This document shows, piece after piece, positions 20,356 to 20,727 of a stretch of DNA of 20,727 nt. Both the position numbers and the translations under genes were made by a program. The stretch covers positions 1-20,727 of the forward strand of contig JBJOJS010000045.1 of assembly GCA_046046455.1 (NCBI GenBank), given 5' to 3'. A model generated the notes under the pieces. That model did no database searches and was not told the origin of the DNA. It saw only the letters and a list, made by a program, of their open reading frames with translations. This DNA is from Mxb001 sp046046455 (GTDB lineage: Bacteria; Actinomycetota; Actinomycetes; S36-B12). How positions within the stretch are numbered: position 1 is the first letter of the stretch; each line of letters begins with the position of its first letter.

Positions 20356-20559
20356 GGCAAGGTTGCCAGCGTGATTGCACTGCTCCCTGTGGATGTACTC
20401 GACTGTGGCAAGGTTGCCAGCGTGATTGCACTGCCACCTGTGGATGAACTCGACTGTGGCAAGGTTGCCAGCACGAATCAGTCGTACCCTGTGGATGAAC
20501 TCGACCGTGGCAAGGTTGCCACCGTGAATCCGTAGGCGCCTGTGGAGGGCGGTGCTGGG
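20356..20559. repeat. Tandem array of four 51-bp repeats with a conserved palindrome
   Basis: Units begin at 20356, 20407, 20458 and 20509, exactly 51 bp apart. Each starts with the invariant GGCAAGGTTGCC, an inverted repeat (GGCAA-GG-TTGCC). The first three units end CCTGTGGATGAACTCGACTG or a one- to two-base variant; the fourth diverges after CCTGTGGA. The 18 bases between are nearly identical in units 1 and 2 but differ in 3 and 4. On the minus strand the block TCATCCACA (units 2 and 3) matches the DnaA box TTATCCACA at 8 of 9 positions. Because 51 is a multiple of three, minus-strand frames stay open, but no gene is claimed. Confidence 0.92.
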
Positions 20560-20579
20560 CATAGGCTCGGCCGGATCCC

Positions 20580-20643
20580 ATCATCACCCGCTTCCTTCTG
20601 CACCCGCTCCCTTCTGCACCCGCTCCCTTCATCACCCGCTCGC
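20580..20643. repeat. 16-bp tandem repeat, four copies
   Basis: Units at 20580-20595, 20596-20611, 20612-20627 and 20628-20643. The middle two are identical (TTCTGCACCCGCTCCC); the outer two have ATC for TGC before the ACCCGCT core. The last copy runs into the hairpin at 20637. It is pyrimidine-rich on the plus strand. Together with the 51-bp array and the hairpin it fills the 350-bp stretch 20340-20689, in which I see no convincing gene. Confidence 0.85.
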
Positions 20644-20662
20644 ATCGTCGATGATGCGAGCG
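20637..20662. terminator. Perfect 10-bp hairpin, probable terminator of the right-edge gene
   Basis: CGCTCGCATC (20637-20646) and GATGCGAGCG (20653-20662) form a perfect 10-bp stem with a 6-nt loop. It lies 28 bp beyond the stop of the minus-strand gene at the window edge. There is no T-run on either side, as is usual for actinobacterial terminators, so the role is inferred from position and stability. Confidence 0.5.
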
Positions 20663-20689
20663 TAGGGCTGACCCCTGACAGTGGCGTGC

Positions 20690-20727
20690 CTACGCGGCGA
20701 CGTCCTCGGGGACTCTCTTCCACAGCA
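20690..20727 (-). CDS. C-terminal end of a minus-strand gene cut by the window edge
   Basis: Reading from the edge on the minus strand, the frame gives LWKRVPEDVAA and stops at TAG 20692-20690. Only 11 residues are visible, so the family cannot be named. The hairpin 28 bp further on and the lack of other features support a gene end here, but an open frame of this length could be chance. Confidence 0.35.
   Translation of the reverse strand, partial: LWKRVPEDVAA

Noticed and set aside
20356..20559. CRISPR array
   Set aside because: The conserved part is about 34 bp but the spacers are only about 17 bp, spacers 1 and 2 are nearly identical, and no cas genes are present.
20118..20723. Minus-strand open frames across the 51-bp repeats with recurring peptide GNLATVEFIHR
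   Set aside because: The repeat length is a multiple of three, so the frames stay open automatically. They overlap the DUF2530 start or the 28-aa gene and contain no start with a ribosome-binding site or leaderless element.
1..20727. Mobile element or phage content
   Set aside because: No transposase, integrase, tRNA attachment site or flanking target duplication was seen despite the accessory character of the first half.

Overview
The window looks like a chromosomal segment of a high-GC actinobacterium (class Actinomycetes, order not resolved). The evidence is the strong GC bias at third codon positions, frequent GTG starts, and a set of genes typical of that group: DUF3027, DUF2530, a cold-shock protein with a long C-terminal extension, and a bacterial XPB helicase with its separately encoded Helicase_C_3 partner. 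At least seven genes also show actinobacterial-style leaderless starts, in which a TAnnnT -10 hexamer is followed by exactly 6 nt and then the start codon. No rRNA, tRNA, insertion sequence, integrase or CRISPR array was seen.

Layout. (1) 1-503 is the 3' end of a DUF2461 gene, convergent with a TetR regulator (500-1162, minus). (2) 1259-9267 is a probable quaternary-amine/betaine uptake and demethylation cluster: a Rieske oxygenase diverging from the TetR gene, a PotABCD-type ABC transporter (ATPase on minus; lipoprotein and two permeases on plus), and an 823-aa dimethylglycine/sarcosine dehydrogenase-like flavoprotein. A 159-aa hypothetical follows (9286-9765). (3) 9912-13218 on the minus strand is a tightly overlapping operon: M20 deacylase, XPB-like helicase, 5-TM membrane protein. 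(4) 13265-15180 on plus holds a COG3375-type GNAT acyltransferase and a MenC/N-acylamino acid racemase homologue. With the divergent M20 gene these match the three enzymes of the N-succinyl route that converts D- to L-amino acids. (5) 15191-17125 (minus) is the Helicase_C_3/XPB-partner protein, back to back with a HAD phosphatase (17154-17750). (6) 17816-20205 is a conserved actinobacterial neighbourhood: a small 2-TM protein, Csp, a DUF2771-like lipoprotein, DUF3027 and DUF2530. (7) 20206-20727 holds an unannotated leaderless 28-aa single-TM gene, four copies of a 51-bp tandem repeat, a 4 x 16-bp tandem repeat, a perfect 10-bp hairpin, and the last 11 codons of a minus-strand gene cut by the window edge.

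How it fits together. The first half is an accessory catabolic island: import a methylated amine, oxidatively demethylate it with the Rieske enzyme, then demethylate further with a folate-linked flavoprotein, probably under TetR control. The middle places an amino-acid stereoinversion cassette between two DNA-repair-type genes that are adjacent in Mycobacterium tuberculosis (Rv0861c/Rv0862c). The right part is core genome ending in a repeat-rich intergenic stretch. The points most worth a second look are the 51-bp repeat array, the 28-aa leaderless membrane peptide, the 9-codon leader ORF coupled to the ABC ATPase, the long inverted repeat at 9842-9896, and the D-amino-acid cassette.
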